Below are positions 24,026 to 31,751 of a DNA stretch of 46,840 bases, piece after piece. The DNA is from an uncultured Pirellulaceae bacterium. Its GTDB lineage: Bacteria > Planctomycetota > Planctomycetia > Pirellulales > Pirellulaceae. Each line of letters starts with the position of its first letter. The stretch's first letter is position 1. A program made the position numbers and the translations under genes. The stretch spans positions 1-46,840 of the forward strand of contig CAKQNH010000001.1 in the NCBI GenBank assembly GCA_934255105.1, given 5' to 3'. The notes below the pieces were generated by a model. That model was given only the letters and a program-made list of their open reading frames with translations. It was not told the origin of the DNA and ran no database searches.

Positions 24026-24360
24026 CGCACTGGCGGATTACCTTTTGCGATTCTTCCAGTTTGGCCAGCTTGCGAGATTGACCACTGATCCAGTAGTGAA
24101 AACGCACGTATATCAATTTGGCTCTCAAAATCATTTTGGCTAACATTGTCCGTTGTTCTGCGGTCGCGCCAGTAGTCGCGCCAACTGCCGCGCTGTTCCC
24201 TTTCCTGCCGCCAGTCGTCCCGACGCTCGTTCCAATCTTGGCGACGTTGCTCTCGAAAGTCCCTGAACCGGTCCAGCGGGCCTCCGCAGCCTTTCAGTAG
24301 CCAGAGCAGCAATGCTAGGACCACAGCCAACCAGAATAGCGTTCCCTTGATGTCCGGCAT
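24022..24360 (-). CDS. small membrane-anchored Arg-rich protein
   Basis: A 112-residue protein with an N-terminal hydrophobic helix (LFWLAVVLALLLWLL), then a LKGC sequence that is a poor lipobox, followed by a very Arg/Asp/Trp-rich stretch (RRQDWNERRDDWRQEREQRG). Its stop and start overlap both neighbours. It belongs to the cluster of small membrane proteins that probably makes up the lysis module. A spanin-like role is possible but not shown. Confidence 0.5.
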   Translation of the reverse strand: MPDIKGTLFWLAVVLALLLWLLKGCGGPLDRFRDFREQRRQDWNERRDDWRQEREQRGSWRDYWRDRRTTDNVSQNDFESQIDIRAFSLLDQWSISQAGQTGRIAKGNPPVR

Positions 24361-24596
24361 TAGTTCTCACCGTGGTCGATTCCGCTAAGTAATTTCACAA
24401 TCCCGTAAGCTGCCCACGCGATCAACGACAGTAGGCCAGCAGGCAAAGTGAAGAACAGCATCCAGGGGATGACTCCGATTATGCTATTGCTCTCATTCAA
24501 CCCGTCTGCCAGTCCCAGCCAATCGAGGATGAATAGCGGGATGACCGGCGAGAACGCGAGCAGAACGATTGCTATTGCACCTATCAGCCACCACAT
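24360..24596 (-). CDS. two-helix membrane protein, holin candidate
   Basis: A 78-residue protein with two strong transmembrane segments (IGAIAIVLLAFSPVIPLFIL and WMLFFTLPAGLLSLIAWAAY) joined by a short loop with DGLNESNS, and a charged C-terminal tail. Size and topology fit a class II holin. It sits in a run of small membrane proteins beside a cysteine peptidase. Without experiment the holin call rests on topology and place only. Confidence 0.5.
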   Translation of the reverse strand: MWWLIGAIAIVLLAFSPVIPLFILDWLGLADGLNESNSIIGVIPWMLFFTLPAGLLSLIAWAAYGIVKLLSGIDHGEN

Positions 24597-24763
24597 CGAA
24601 TTAGCTCCCGCACTTCTCGAATTAACTTCAGCAGGGCTGCGTCTGCATCGCCCCTAACAGGCTGTGCAGCTAAGCTTGTCTCTAGCTTCGCCGCAGCGAT
24701 CTCCACTGCTTTGGTTTGCCCGGCAAGCAGCGGAATGCCGTTGATCGTTATTCGACTCACCAT
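24584..24763 (-). CDS. 59-residue hypothetical protein
   Basis: Starts at the ATG at 24763, preceded by GGACGCAG and overlapping the stop of the upstream gene. A longer frame would duplicate that gene's coding DNA. The sequence (MVSRITINGIPLLAGQTKAV) is a small beta hairpin plus helix, with a charged end (LLKLIREVRELIRCGG). Its stop overlaps the holin-like gene. Function unknown. Confidence 0.4.
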   Translation of the reverse strand: MVSRITINGIPLLAGQTKAVEIAAAKLETSLAAQPVRGDADAALLKLIREVRELIRCGG

Positions 24764-25509
24764 CTGCGTCCGAGAATGCCGAGTCCCATTGGTCCACCAC
24801 TGCTTTGCACCGTGCGCGTTCTTGACGTCGGACATACGCCACCTGGACAGCTCGAGGCGAAAGGAGACTGAACCGTAACCGTTCGGCTGCGCATGGCAGG
24901 CGCGTACTGCACAGGCGACCTCGGAGCCGCCCCACCGAACTGATCGTGATAGGCGTCATGCTGGGCCGCTAGCTGTGCATCGGATAGATTCGGGTCGAAC
25001 CCATGCACCTGCGTTGCGTGGTCGCGCAGGGAGCGGCCGTCGTTACTGTGCCAACGGGCCGTATAGCTCGCCTGCGTGACTGGATTAGCCGACGACGCGT
25101 TGCTGGTTACCGGGAGTTTAGTAGCGGTACGGCACGGGCAGCTTGCCGCAGCGGCTGTTTTCCTGAGAGATTCAAGCTCGTTGAACAGCCTAATATCTTC
25201 TTCTTCAAGGTCGACCTTGGCCGTCTCAAGCCTGCCTAGTCGTTCGATGATCTCGGACAGGTCTACCGACGCGGCCGGCGCGGGTAAACTTTCCGTGAAC
25301 GCCACAAACTTAGCATCCACGCGGCTTTCCATCTCGACTTGCTGGTTCGCTATCGAATCCTGCAGCGATTCAACCGCGTTGGTCAGACTGGTAATCGCCT
25401 GAGCATCCGCGCTCGCCGGCTGCACGCTCGCGCGCGGCTGGGTATCGGGCGAAGTAACAAACACAAACGCAATAGCGATGCAGGCCATCAGGCCAATTGC
25501 GAACTTCAT
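24757..25509 (-). CDS. secreted or periplasmic protein with planctomycete-style C-terminus
   Basis: A 250-residue protein from the ATG at 25509, with GGAGAATACCCGATC before it. An N-terminal signal or anchor (MKFAIGLMACIAIAFVFV), a coiled coil about 35-105, a CPC pair, then a domain SYTARWHSNDGRSLRDHATQ, HGFDPNLSDAQLAAQHDAYH. The Cys-Pro-Gly segment SSCPGGVCPTSRTRTVQ and terminal GLGILGRRW resemble tails of secreted planctomycete proteins. It may act at the host envelope. Confidence 0.5.
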   Translation of the reverse strand: MKFAIGLMACIAIAFVFVTSPDTQPRASVQPASADAQAITSLTNAVESLQDSIANQQVEMESRVDAKFVAFTESLPAPAASVDLSEIIERLGRLETAKVDLEEEDIRLFNELESLRKTAAAASCPCRTATKLPVTSNASSANPVTQASYTARWHSNDGRSLRDHATQVHGFDPNLSDAQLAAQHDAYHDQFGGAAPRSPVQYAPAMRSRTVTVQSPFASSCPGGVCPTSRTRTVQSSGGPMGLGILGRRW

Positions 25510-25571
25510 GATCGGGTATTCTCCAACTGGATTATCAAATAAAAAGCGACAACTAAACTCGCGTGAACCGG

Positions 25572-26495
25572 CTACTGAAACGCCGGGTCGTTTGGGTCGA
25601 CCTTGGTGCTCGTTAGGATGTACGTGCAGTGGTTCCTTGCGCATGCCCAAACATCCTCCATAGTGAACAGACCGAACCCACCTTCACCCCAGCCCGTCTT
25701 GCTGACTTGGCCATACAGAGGATCAACGCAAATCCCCCATGAGTTCTGATCATCTGGGTGAATGAGAGTCTTGCCACCGACCCACTTAGCAGCGTGCAGC
25801 AGGTTCGAGTGGTTGCCTGGACCGCGACCGACCACGGCATAGCCGTTGTTCAGCCGCATCGAGTTCCCGCCGACGTGCCACGCGAACACCACTGGCTGAT
25901 CGCGAGCAATCGCGCTGGCAATCGCTCGGCAGTAGTTCGCAAAGGAATCCATCGGAGCCTTGTAGTACTCCCAGCCCATGATTCGCTTGGCTTCGATATC
26001 GGCCTGCTTGAGCACGTCCGCAGGGAATTGCCGACGACTGTACGCATTGTTGGGCAGGACTTTGGTCAGCCCACCAACTTGAATCTCCATGGGGCTTGCG
26101 CCCTTCTCTTGCATCTGCTCAAACGTGGAGATCAGAGCACTACCGCGATCCTGCCCGCCGTTGACTAGGCTGTAGATATAGCAATCGCTGATCGCGATGT
26201 CGGGCATACCCTGGACCTCTCGCAACTGCTCAACACCGCTGGCGTTGGAGCTGGCGTTGCACTTGCCAAGCTGCCCTTGGTTCCGCATCCGCTTCGCCCG
26301 CTTCTTGCGTTTTTCCAAATAGACCTGCCGGCCATTCTGCACCAGGCGGCTTTGGATCTGCGAATCCTCCAGCAGCATCCCGTCTGGATACTCGGCCACG
26401 TTAGCCATCAGCAGTTGCTCAGCCGCCGTAGGCATCAGCAGCCCGGTCGATACCACGCTGCCATCGTCCAGCTTGAATTGTTCGGTCTCGCTCAT
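25572..26495 (-). CDS. papain-like (C1A-type) cysteine peptidase
   Basis: A 307-residue protein with the four papain positions in order: Gln73 and Cys79 in NQGQLGKCNASS, His229 in GPGNHSNLLHAA, and Asn251 in DQNSWG. SISDCYIY-like and GWGEGGFGLF blocks match the C1A pattern of a loop after the active Cys and a closing aromatic strand. No signal peptide is seen. It lies between small membrane proteins of the probable lysis module. It might cut peptide cross-links, protect the virion or process virion proteins; the substrate is unknown. Confidence 0.75.
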   Translation of the reverse strand: MSETEQFKLDDGSVVSTGLLMPTAAEQLLMANVAEYPDGMLLEDSQIQSRLVQNGRQVYLEKRKKRAKRMRNQGQLGKCNASSNASGVEQLREVQGMPDIAISDCYIYSLVNGGQDRGSALISTFEQMQEKGASPMEIQVGGLTKVLPNNAYSRRQFPADVLKQADIEAKRIMGWEYYKAPMDSFANYCRAIASAIARDQPVVFAWHVGGNSMRLNNGYAVVGRGPGNHSNLLHAAKWVGGKTLIHPDDQNSWGICVDPLYGQVSKTGWGEGGFGLFTMEDVWACARNHCTYILTSTKVDPNDPAFQ

Positions 26496-26983
26496 TTCAG
26501 CACCTTCTCTAGCTCGGCCTTGGACTTTGGAAACGTGGCCGCGCGCAGCAGTTCGCCCGTCTTGGCCCTATGGATAACCAGTGGAGGCGAAACACCTTTG
26601 CTCTTGGCGAAGTCGATCAGCTTGGCCACTGACGGATCGCTCAAATCGTCATCGACCGACCGCCATTCCAGGCCGGGATTCGCCGCGCAGACTTCCGCCG
26701 CGATGTCCAGCATGTTCGCCTCGTCGATGCTGAGCGTCTGCCGCTCGTGGACGAAAATCAGATAGCCGGTTTTGTCGCTGACTGGCCGCACGTCTTCCTG
26801 CCGGTCGCCATCGCCGCCATGGGAGAAATCCCCACCGAAACTCTGCCAAGCCATCAGCAGAGCGACACCCAGTAGAATCCCGACGATAGCCCAGCCAGCG
26901 CCGCCGCCTGTGCTCTTGGGTGAGCCTTGCGTGCCTGCAGCGGTCTTTTCGGGGAACAGCCCCAGAGGATCGTTCTTGCTCAC
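26492..26983 (-). CDS. membrane protein with thioredoxin-like C-terminal domain
   Basis: A 163-residue protein with an N-terminal Pro/Gly-rich tail, one transmembrane segment (WAIVGILLGVALLMAW), then a domain with strand TGYLIFVHERQTL, helix MLDIAAEVCAANPG and PPLVIHRAKTGELLRAATF. This has the shape of a thioredoxin-like fold but no CxxC pair. Stop and start overlap both neighbours (ATGA). Probably lysis- or envelope-related. Confidence 0.45.
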   Translation of the reverse strand: MSKNDPLGLFPEKTAAGTQGSPKSTGGGAGWAIVGILLGVALLMAWQSFGGDFSHGGDGDRQEDVRPVSDKTGYLIFVHERQTLSIDEANMLDIAAEVCAANPGLEWRSVDDDLSDPSVAKLIDFAKSKGVSPPLVIHRAKTGELLRAATFPKSKAELEKVLK

Positions 26984-27507
26984 GAGGTCTGCCCCTTTGC
27001 GATCATCGCGTTGAGTTCTTTGGTCAGCTTCTCGGCCCGCGAGGCATCGCCTTCGTTGTACGCTTGATTTAGCTCATCAAGTGCGTACGGCTTGCGGATC
27101 TGCACCTTGAGCTTGGCCATGGTCGCCGCATCATTGGTCGCCGCCGCTCTGGCGAGTCCTTGAACGAGGCTATCGACCGACATGGGCTGCTGGGCAATCG
27201 CTGGCGTATCGGTCGCTGTTGGGGTAGCAGCGGTCGCCTTCGGTGGATTCAGCAGGCCATACAGCAGATCCCACAGTTTGAAAGCCCACGCGATCGCCGC
27301 CGTTCCGACGATAACCATCGCCTCGAAGAACATGGGCCAGATCGCCGACAGCAGGGCTACGCTTTTGGTCTCGCCTTCGGCCGGTGGTTCTGCCGCAGAG
27401 CGAACGGCAAACAGAAGATCGCCGGTCAGTAGCCAGCGGATCAGCAGCACAGTCAGCGTAACGCCGACCGCAAAACGGAGTGTCTTATTTTCGCGCCACG
27501 ATTGCAT
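26980..27507 (-). CDS. two-helix membrane protein
   Basis: A 175-residue protein with transmembrane segments near 12-27 (FAVGVTLTVLLIRWLL) and 52-75 (LLSAIWPMFFEAMVIVGTAA). A Thr/Ala/Pro-rich linker follows, then a helical charged end (LNQAYNEGDASRAEKLTKEL). It is the first gene after the hairpin leader and late element, so it heads the late module. Its topology fits a holin-like or envelope protein. Confidence 0.45.
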   Translation of the reverse strand: MQSWRENKTLRFAVGVTLTVLLIRWLLTGDLLFAVRSAAEPPAEGETKSVALLSAIWPMFFEAMVIVGTAAIAWAFKLWDLLYGLLNPPKATAATPTATDTPAIAQQPMSVDSLVQGLARAAATNDAATMAKLKVQIRKPYALDELNQAYNEGDASRAEKLTKELNAMIAKGQTS

Positions 27508-27661
27508 GGTATGGATTCCGCCGGGGTGAATCGAAAAAGCACGGCTGAGATTGTGGCGAACCTGGGCGAAGGTCAGCGCACATTTTCAGGGCAAGAAAAC
27601 TCCCAGCCGTGCATTAGGTCGATTCAAGAATGTCCCAGGCAGAAAAATGGGGCAATAGCGG
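27508..27661 (-). promoter_or_regulatory. structured 5' leader of the late module
   Basis: A 154-base gap between the DUF1643 gene stop and the ATG at 27507. It contains a 9-bp inverted repeat, GCACGGCTG (27539-27547) and CAGCCGTGC (27604-27612), with a 56-base loop, followed on the minus strand by TTTTTCG. The T-run right after the stem makes it look like a terminator or anti-terminator control. It lies just downstream of a late element copy. Confidence 0.45.
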
Positions 27662-27663
27662 TT
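27649..27663 (-). promoter_or_regulatory. late control element copy 4
   Basis: Minus strand AACCGCTATTGCCCC followed by ATTTTT. It begins at the stop codon of the DUF1643 gene and lies 140 bases before the ATG of the first late gene, upstream of the hairpin leader. Confidence 0.45.
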
Positions 27664-28189
27664 AGGCGGGAGCTGGGGGCCAGAATAACTCCGGCTTCGA
27701 ATCCGCTCTCAAGTACAGCGGGTGCTTTGGCCTGCCCGCTTTGGTTCGCCCGAGGCAATGAATCGGCCGGTCGATCAGCCTGCACACGTCCCGCTCTCGC
27801 TGCTCGGTGCAGTGGGCGCCCCAAGCGGCTATCACGATGCCGCCCGCGACCACCGCACCCTCGGCAACGCACTGAATCACTGAGTCGTTGTACTCACCGA
27901 TCGGATCGGCTTGAGCCTTCATGTCCTTCGGGTCAGTGGCACGCCACCCGTAGGCGTTGAGCATCACGAGCCCGCCGTATCCCCAACCCATCGCAAACGC
28001 TATGCATCGGCGAATAGTCGGATCGTCGATCCGCTCGTCTGCTGTCGATGGATTCAGACCGATAAACACACAGGGCGGCCCCATCTTGTCCCAGCATCGC
28101 CAGAGGTTCCAGCGGTACAGCCTGCACTCGCTGAACGTCGCCCCCTTCTCTATCTCGCAATCGAATAGATTAGCCCCCTTGCTTCCCAT
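27662..28189 (-). CDS. DUF1643 family protein
   Basis: A 175-residue protein with the full family pattern: YRWNLWRCW, FIGLNPSTADERIDDPTIRR, CIAFAMGWGYGGLVMLNAYG, WRATDP, then a D-x-N-D motif (EYNDSVI) and VIAAWGA. DUF1643 proteins occur in phages and bacteria and their biochemical role is not established. The conserved NPSTAD, DPTIRRC and AWG elements suggest an enzyme. Start and stop overlap neighbours. Confidence 0.75.
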   Translation of the reverse strand: MGSKGANLFDCEIEKGATFSECRLYRWNLWRCWDKMGPPCVFIGLNPSTADERIDDPTIRRCIAFAMGWGYGGLVMLNAYGWRATDPKDMKAQADPIGEYNDSVIQCVAEGAVVAGGIVIAAWGAHCTEQRERDVCRLIDRPIHCLGRTKAGRPKHPLYLRADSKPELFWPPAPA

Positions 28190-28743
28190 CAGTTCAAATC
28201 CCCTCTAAGTGCCCGCTCAATCGCCTCTAGTCGCGTACTGCGCTTCGGCGACAACCCCGCTATCTCTTTCCGCGCGCTCGCCTGGATGCGAAACAAACGC
28301 TCCTGCGTTGCCTCCCCGAAGTACCTGATGGCCGCAAAGTCCACCGGCTTGGCCTCGCAGAACGACCGCACTGTACTGAACCCCGCTCGCTCAAGCATGT
28401 TGATCTCGCGCACGTCCAGACCCTCCTGGCCGATTGGCCGGCAATTGTCCTGTAGTGACGACAACGGCGAATCCATCCGCAAGCTCTCCCGCACCGATGA
28501 CTCCTGAAAGAACCTCGATACAGCCGCTATGCCCTGAGCTGGCGAATGCTGCTGCGCGGCTATCCGCAACTGAGCAACGCATCGCATAAAAGCACTCTCA
28601 TCGAACTCGCCCGACTCGATTTCAAGCGACGGACGCTTGCCCGCTGGATTGCCGCAACCTGTAGCCTTGGCTACATTTGAAGCCCTTACGGGCGTGATTT
28701 TCCCCTTACTCTTGGCTCCCTTTTTGACTCCCTTCTTGATCAT
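28189..28743 (-). CDS. protein with RNA polymerase alpha-CTD-like helix-hairpin-helix domain
   Basis: A 184-residue protein. It begins with a Lys-rich tail (MIKKGVKKGAKSKGKI) and a GCGNPAGKRP turn. Residues about 112-160 (LDVREINMLERAGFSTVRSF, EAKPVDFAAIRYFGEATQER) align with the alpha-CTD pattern LSVRS-NCLKRAGI-TVGDL and IRNFG-KSL-EI. This HhH module binds UP-element DNA and activators. A phage copy could steer or mimic host polymerase, or it could be a plain HhH DNA-binding domain. The rest is unrecognised. Confidence 0.55.
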   Translation of the reverse strand: MIKKGVKKGAKSKGKITPVRASNVAKATGCGNPAGKRPSLEIESGEFDESAFMRCVAQLRIAAQQHSPAQGIAAVSRFFQESSVRESLRMDSPLSSLQDNCRPIGQEGLDVREINMLERAGFSTVRSFCEAKPVDFAAIRYFGEATQERLFRIQASARKEIAGLSPKRSTRLEAIERALRGDLN

Positions 28744-28744
28744 G

Positions 28745-29143
28745 CTATCCTCGCTTTGGTGCAGTGGCTTCGGTCACTGTGCTCTCGCAAACTGAGCACT
28801 TCCAGGTTGGCCCAAGCCCTTCGACGTAGGCTCTAAGAAACCGGCCTTCTCCGCAAACAGGGCAGTTCGTCTGCTTGCTGGTTGGCTCACTTGCGCCGGG
28901 CGCTGCGGACTCGGCAAAGGCCGCTGCGTAGTCCTCGCTGCACTTGGTCACCAGCCAGATGCGCAGGTCCAGCGTGCGGACAGCCCGCCCGCTTACGGCA
29001 GACCGAATTGCGATGTAGGGCGCGCAGATCGCAACCACTGCGGCTGGTGCGCCGTAGACCTCCGTTCGCTCTGGATCGTAGACGTCCGCGCGTCGCCCGA
29101 GGATAACCAACTTGTCCCCGATGTGGATGTTTTCGATGTTCAA
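28745..29143 (-). CDS. small protein with C-terminal zinc ribbon
   Basis: A 132-residue protein. The N-terminal half (HIGDKLVILGRRADVYDPER) resembles a small SH3-like beta barrel. The C-terminal part has a clean zinc ribbon: TNCPVCGEGRF, then TWKCSVCEST. It may bind nucleic acid or protein; function unknown. It abuts the neighbours without a gap. Confidence 0.5.
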   Translation of the reverse strand: MNIENIHIGDKLVILGRRADVYDPERTEVYGAPAAVVAICAPYIAIRSAVSGRAVRTLDLRIWLVTKCSEDYAAAFAESAAPGASEPTSKQTNCPVCGEGRFLRAYVEGLGPTWKCSVCESTVTEATAPKRG

Positions 29144-29338
29144 CTACCAAACCTCCCTAGGTCGATTGTCGGCCTGAAGTGTTTCCAGGCCAGTAGTGCG
29201 GTAGCTCTCCCAGTACCACCACACGAACGACGGTCGCGGTCGCCAGTTCGACACGAACAACCATTCCTCATATCGCCTTCGTAGAGCCGCGAGCGGTATG
29301 TAGCGGGCTAGCTTCTCGATTCGCGTGGGCTTCATCAT
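29144..29338 (-). CDS. 64-residue aromatic basic protein
   Basis: Starts at the ATG at 29338, overlapping the TGA of the upstream gene (ATGA), and ends one base before the next start. The sequence is rich in Arg, Trp and Tyr (YIPLAALRRRYEEWLFV, RPSFVWWYWESYRTTG). It may be an amphipathic or membrane-peripheral helix. No family recognised. Confidence 0.45.
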   Translation of the reverse strand: MMKPTRIEKLARYIPLAALRRRYEEWLFVSNWRPRPSFVWWYWESYRTTGLETLQADNRPREVW

Positions 29339-30246
29339 TCCTTCACCCCGCATGGTGTGCCGTCGAGGTGCTCGTATTCGTCGAGGAACAAATCCGCCGC
29401 AAACACTTGGTCTGCCGTCTCGATCGTCGGACCGCTAACAGCCAGCACGAGAAGCACGCCGCCTCCGTCCTTCCTCCGCACCTTCTCGCCCAACTGGTCG
29501 ACCAACTCAGCGTCGGTATACGGGCGGTAGGTGGGGGTGATGCGGCGTCGGACAGCGACGACTCCAGGGCAGAACTCGATGAACTGACTGAGCGTCCGGC
29601 CCGGTGACGATACCTCCCACCAGTCAGTAGCGAACGACCGAGCCTCATCGCCATCGCGCACGATCTCGCCATCCTCCAGCAGCCTATGCTCAGGGCCTGG
29701 ATCGATTGCCGGCTCAGCCTCACGCCGCTCCTTGATGACCCTCAGTTCGTTTGACACCCGCGACGTCGGGTCGCCCAGTGCTTCAACGGCACGGTCCAAT
29801 CTCGCCAGCAACTCATCGCCGACCGATGGCTTCACGGCAGGGGCAAGTCGACGGCGAACAGCCTTATAGTCTCCACCCCTCTTGATTGAACCAACAGAGA
29901 CCCCATCCATCACGGCCACTCCATGCCATTCGTTGTCGTAGTCTAAAAGGTCGTCTGTGCCATGTGTTGCAATCTCATCGTCCTCGAGCAGCCTCCACCC
30001 CGGCCCTGGGTCGATAGCAGGCTCTACTACGCGCGAGCCACCAGCACCAACGGCAATGCAATCGACTGTCGCTTCCGGTGGGCCGATTAGCTCAACTGCG
30101 GTGTGCTTGGGAACAAACCTCACACGCAGTTCGCTGGTGAGTGTTATCGCATCGCCGCGTACGTCAGTCGTTCCCGTCGCTGTTAGGCATGTTGATGCCC
30201 ACACAAACCGCTGCCCGTGCTTCAAATCTTTCGCTAAAACTGTCAC
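29335..30246 (-). CDS. hypothetical protein with two DPGPxxRLLExxE repeats
   Basis: A 303-residue protein from the GTG at 30246, which is preceded by AGGGGGCAGAATA. A longer frame from 30297 is less likely. Two copies of a module, EPAIDPGPGWRLLEDDEIA at about 75-135 and EPAIDPGPEHRLLEDGEIVR at about 180-240, each end in a strand with VAVRRR. This DPGPGYRLL--GE module recurs in small phage proteins of unknown role. The C-terminus (TADQVFAADLFLDEYEHLDG) is acidic. Confidence 0.5.
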   Translation of the reverse strand: MTVLAKDLKHGQRFVWASTCLTATGTTDVRGDAITLTSELRVRFVPKHTAVELIGPPEATVDCIAVGAGGSRVVEPAIDPGPGWRLLEDDEIATHGTDDLLDYDNEWHGVAVMDGVSVGSIKRGGDYKAVRRRLAPAVKPSVGDELLARLDRAVEALGDPTSRVSNELRVIKERREAEPAIDPGPEHRLLEDGEIVRDGDEARSFATDWWEVSSPGRTLSQFIEFCPGVVAVRRRITPTYRPYTDAELVDQLGEKVRRKDGGGVLLVLAVSGPTIETADQVFAADLFLDEYEHLDGTPCGVKE

Positions 30247-30428
30247 TATTCTGCCCCCTAAAGAACACAAAACTACGCCGCAAGTCAACACAACCACGGC
30301 AAACGATACCCTCTAAAACGCCCCAGATTGCCCCTTAAACGCACGAGAACCCCGAAAGCACTCTCGACCAGCGGGGTAGGCTTCGCGCTCTCTGTAGCGA
30401 TTGCTGGGCGTGCCAACGGGGATGCTGT
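30247..30428. other. spacer, 182 bases, no gene seen
   Basis: No minus-strand frame with a start and ribosome site. The minus strand contains TTGACT at about 30290 followed 17 bases later by TTCTTT, a weak promoter-like pair that would serve the 29335-30246 gene. I see no hairpin with a T-run. Confidence 0.3.
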
Positions 30429-30665
30429 TCACTCCCAGTCCTCCTTCTCCCCCGGCTCGCAAGCCGAAGCGATCAAGTCAAAGCATTCCCGGCAGATCGG
30501 AAACCCGTCTCCGTCGATCATTTCAAAATCCATGCGGCTCTCATCGCACAGCCTGCACGCAAACGGCAGGTCGATAACCGTCTGGCCTGTTCGCAGGTGG
30601 TACCGGAGGATTCCGGTCAAAGCCGCGATCGGCGGGCGCGGTGCACGGTGGGCCGTTGGGATCAA
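30429..30665 (-). CDS. small zinc-finger protein (two C-x2-C pairs)
   Basis: A 78-residue protein starting with TTG at 30665 (GGGAGATCCTATC before it; stop and start overlap the RusA gene). Residues about 36-61 read ACRLCDESR, FEMIDGDGFPICRECF, two C-x2-C pairs about 20 residues apart. It follows the Holliday junction resolvase and may be a DNA-repair accessory, but that is only context. Confidence 0.45.
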   Translation of the reverse strand: MIPTAHRAPRPPIAALTGILRYHLRTGQTVIDLPFACRLCDESRMDFEMIDGDGFPICRECFDLIASACEPGEKEDWE

Positions 30666-31258
30666 GATAGGATCTCCCGAATCTCAACTTCAGTTCGCTC
30701 TTGCTCGTCAGTCCAGTACCGGCCGGTCCCGTATCCGTAGCGACAAACCAACTTGTCATCGACCCACAGAACCTTCGTCAGAGCATCCTCTAGCGACCTG
30801 AGCAGCTTGGCTAGGTCAGGCGACTGTGCGTGCTGAATCGGTGCTGAGGCTTTGAGTATTCCAGCGTTCTTGCCGCTACCAAAATGCCCCTTGGGACGAA
30901 CGAAGTAGAACCTAGCAGTCAGTTCGATCGGGCCGCTCAGCAGTGCGATCCTCCCGAGCTGGTCTATCGCGGCGATCTTGACTTCCTGCATCCAGTCTCC
31001 AGACTTCTTGTTGGAATCGCGAGCCACCAGGACCGGCCGGCCGTTCTTGCTCACGAATCCGCCGCCGCGCTTTGGGATCAACGACGGAATCTTAGACCCC
31101 CGTTGTTGCCCGCGACCCCAGACGACGAAAGCGTAGGTCGGCTTTGTCGGCCCACCGCGCAGCTCGCGAATGTACTGCTCGGGATCTTCAATGTTGTCCC
31201 ACGCATCACCGCCGGCGGCGCGGATAGCTTCACGGTGTTGATCAAACAGGCTTGGCAT
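30662..31258 (-). CDS. RusA-type Holliday junction resolvase
   Basis: A 198-residue protein. The C-terminal 115 residues follow the RusA pattern: IELTARFYFVRPKGHFGSGK, LKASAPIQHAQSPDLAKLLR, LEDALTKVLWVDDKLVC, then VEIREI. The acidic positions of the family (S-PD---LLRSLEDAL and VDDK) are present. RusA cuts Holliday junctions made during replication and recombination. The N-terminal 80 residues contain an additional basic segment (RGGGFVSKNGRPVLVARDSN). It is downstream of the replication genes. Confidence 0.8.
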   Translation of the reverse strand: MPSLFDQHREAIRAAGGDAWDNIEDPEQYIRELRGGPTKPTYAFVVWGRGQQRGSKIPSLIPKRGGGFVSKNGRPVLVARDSNKKSGDWMQEVKIAAIDQLGRIALLSGPIELTARFYFVRPKGHFGSGKNAGILKASAPIQHAQSPDLAKLLRSLEDALTKVLWVDDKLVCRYGYGTGRYWTDEQERTEVEIREILS

Positions 31259-31751
31259 TGGGGGGCACTCCTATGTTGTGCTTCGCTAGAATCTCTGCAC
31301 GAAGTCTCTCGAACTCAAATTGGGTAATCTCGCCACGAAGCAGCCTCTTGTGCTCAACTGCGCCCTCGCGTACTGCCTGGGCCATCACGCGATCCATCAT
31401 CGACCCGACTCCAACGCTAACGCCATCGTGACTTCGTTCGCGCCGAGTACCCATATCAACCAGTCTCGCCGCGTCGTCTCGCTTCCGCTGTCGGTCGCGG
31501 TCCTGTTCGATGCGCGCCCGCACCCGCAAATGAACCTTGTCACGCTCGTAAGCCGCAAATGGCTCGCGTGTTCCAGCCGACCATTCGTCGAGCACCTGTG
31601 AGCATTCGTCGAGCGTGTACGGCTCTAAGCATTTTCGCCAAATCGCCTGGGTCTCGAGCGGCGATGGCGAGTTAGCTTGCAGCCAATCCCACAGCGAAGG
31701 GAATGCGATGAACAACCGCCTCGACCAAGTTGAAAATTCTTCGTTCGTCAC
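31242..31751 (-). CDS. replication-associated protein, helicase-loader candidate
   Basis: A 169-residue protein. Residues about 6-65 (WSRRLFIAFPSLWDWLQANS, RKCLEPYTLDECSQVLDEW) match a helical N-terminal domain seen in phage proteins placed after DnaD-like initiators, resembling the helicase loader type. A basic coiled-coil middle and a C-terminal helix follow. Its ATG overlaps the initiator stop (ATGA). Loader is inferred from place and pattern, with no motif proof. Confidence 0.5.
   Translation of the reverse strand: MTNEEFSTWSRRLFIAFPSLWDWLQANSPSPLETQAIWRKCLEPYTLDECSQVLDEWSAGTREPFAAYERDKVHLRVRARIEQDRDRQRKRDDAARLVDMGTRRERSHDGVSVGVGSMMDRVMAQAVREGAVEHKRLLRGEITQFEFERLRAEILAKHNIGVPPNAKPV

Noticed and set aside
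27649..27667. GTTAGGC at the DUF1643 stop as an attC R box
   Set aside because: It fits GTTRRRY, but there is no partner box or L arms. It belongs to the repeated late element.
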